A stretch of DNA of 64,000 nt from Melioribacter roseus P3M-2 (GTDB lineage Bacteria; Bacteroidota; Ignavibacteria; Ignavibacteriales; Melioribacteraceae): positions 3,047,688 through 3,111,687 of the forward strand of contig NC_018178.1 of the NCBI RefSeq assembly GCF_000279145.1, in the 5' to 3' direction. The translations under genes and the position numbers were made by a program. The notes beneath the pieces are model-generated. The model did not search any database and was not told the origin of the DNA. It saw only the letters and a list, made by a program, of their open reading frames with translations. The first letter of the stretch is position 1; every line of letters begins with the position of its first letter. Positions 63,662-64,000 of this stretch are shown here, piece by piece.

Positions 63662-64000
63662 TTAACCCTCAATATTATTAATAATTTCAACCATTTTATT
63701 AGTTACATCGTCTCCAAATATCGGAGGATGATTAAAGGGTGGTAAAAATTTTTTGATCTTTTCATGATAATCCTCATTAGTATATGGATTAACTAATAGA
63801 TTCCAACCTGATTCAACTGTTTCGATCCATTCAGTCTCAGAACGTAATGTAATGCATATTTTTTCAAGTATATATGCTTCTTTCTGAACACCCCCGGAAT
63901 CTGTTATTATTTTTTTACAATTAGATAAAAGATTAATAAAATCGAAATAACCCACTGGTTTAACTAAGACAATATTTGGAGGAATACTGATACTATTATC
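63662..64000 (-). CDS. wecB: UDP-N-acetylglucosamine 2-epimerase, C-terminal part (cut by the window)
   Basis: 113 codons visible, still open at the right edge. The segment N-I-V-L-V-K-P-V-G-Y-F-D-F, then T-D-S-G-G-V-Q-K-E-A and T-L-R-S-E-T-E-W is the C-terminal Rossmann half of non-hydrolysing UDP-GlcNAc 2-epimerases (D-S-G-G-x-Q-E-E with R-x-x-T-E-W-P-E-x). The product, UDP-ManNAc, feeds enterobacterial-type or capsule sugars. Overlaps the amidotransferase by nothing; operon spacing is 1 bp. Confidence 0.9.
   Translation of the reverse strand, partial: DNSISIPPNIVLVKPVGYFDFINLLSNCKKIITDSGGVQKEAYILEKICITLRSETEWIETVESGWNLLVNPYTNEDYHEKIKKFLPPFNHPPIFGDDVTNKMVEIINNIEG

Overview
The window looks like chromosome of an Ignavibacteria-type bacterium (Melioribacter/Ignavibacterium relatives, Bacteroidetes/Chlorobi group). 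The evidence is four secreted proteins ending in type IX secretion sorting domains (PNPFNP-type start, K-[KM]-x-L-L-K/R end), three TonB-dependent receptors, many signal peptides ending in AQ or SQ, AT-rich intergenic DNA and plant-polysaccharide hydrolases. The species assignment is inference; no rRNA is present.

Layout. (1) 0.1-19.8 kb, all minus strand: a polysaccharide-utilisation region. It has a four-gene operon (unknown secreted protein, PD40 propeller, Tat-exported TIM-barrel isomerase, NAD-dependent epimerase), an exported RraA-like protein with an exported mannobiose/cellobiose 2-epimerase-like protein, then a TonB receptor, a type IX secreted beta-helix/CBM protein, GH9, GH5, GH105, GH26 and an S66 LD-carboxypeptidase. 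There is no SusD. GH26 plus an AGE epimerase points to mannan; GH105 points to pectin side chains. (2) 20.4-26.5 kb: phosphate uptake, porin-pstS-pstC-pstA-pstB-pstB-phoU, behind a two-repeat Pho-box-like site. (3) 26.7-33.8 kb: secreted type IX proteins and a large TonB receptor, the latter behind four GTTAA repeats spaced exactly 11 bp, which suggests a wider phosphate-starvation regulon. (4) 33.9-36.1 kb: lipoprotein, acyltransferase, and a five-tRNA cluster (Pro, Arg, His, Glu, Glu). (5) 36.3-44.7 kb, plus strand: LolC/E-type permeases and LolD, Fur, FeoA, FeoB, a metallo-beta-lactamase-fold protein, a secreted M28 peptidase. (6) 45.0-48.5 kb: secreted tandem-VOC protein and secreted GlcG/HbpS-like protein divergent from a TonB receptor, plus an unlisted 45-residue membrane protein. 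(7) 48.6-53.2 kb: pyruvate:ferredoxin oxidoreductase (nifJ) and a PyrD-like partner. (8) 53.8-64 kb: PAS histidine kinase, sugar transferases, YjbH-like protein, O-antigen ligase-like protein, a decayed polysaccharide deacetylase, an N-acetyl sugar amidotransferase and the end of a UDP-GlcNAc 2-epimerase: a surface-polysaccharide locus with a hicBA module and many intergenic repeats.

Two themes cut across the window. First, at least five genes (GH9, a type IX secreted protein, LolC/E-type permease, feoB, hicA) are each out of frame by exactly one base at an A/T homopolymer; this most likely reflects sequence error, but phase variation or transcriptional slippage cannot be excluded. Second, a composite family of non-coding repeats (GGGATTAGGG tracts, TTGCAATCTTGGTAATT tracts, GTCATACTGA...GAAGTATCTC hairpin modules) sits immediately downstream of genes in the sense direction and supplies the last codons and stop of three of them.
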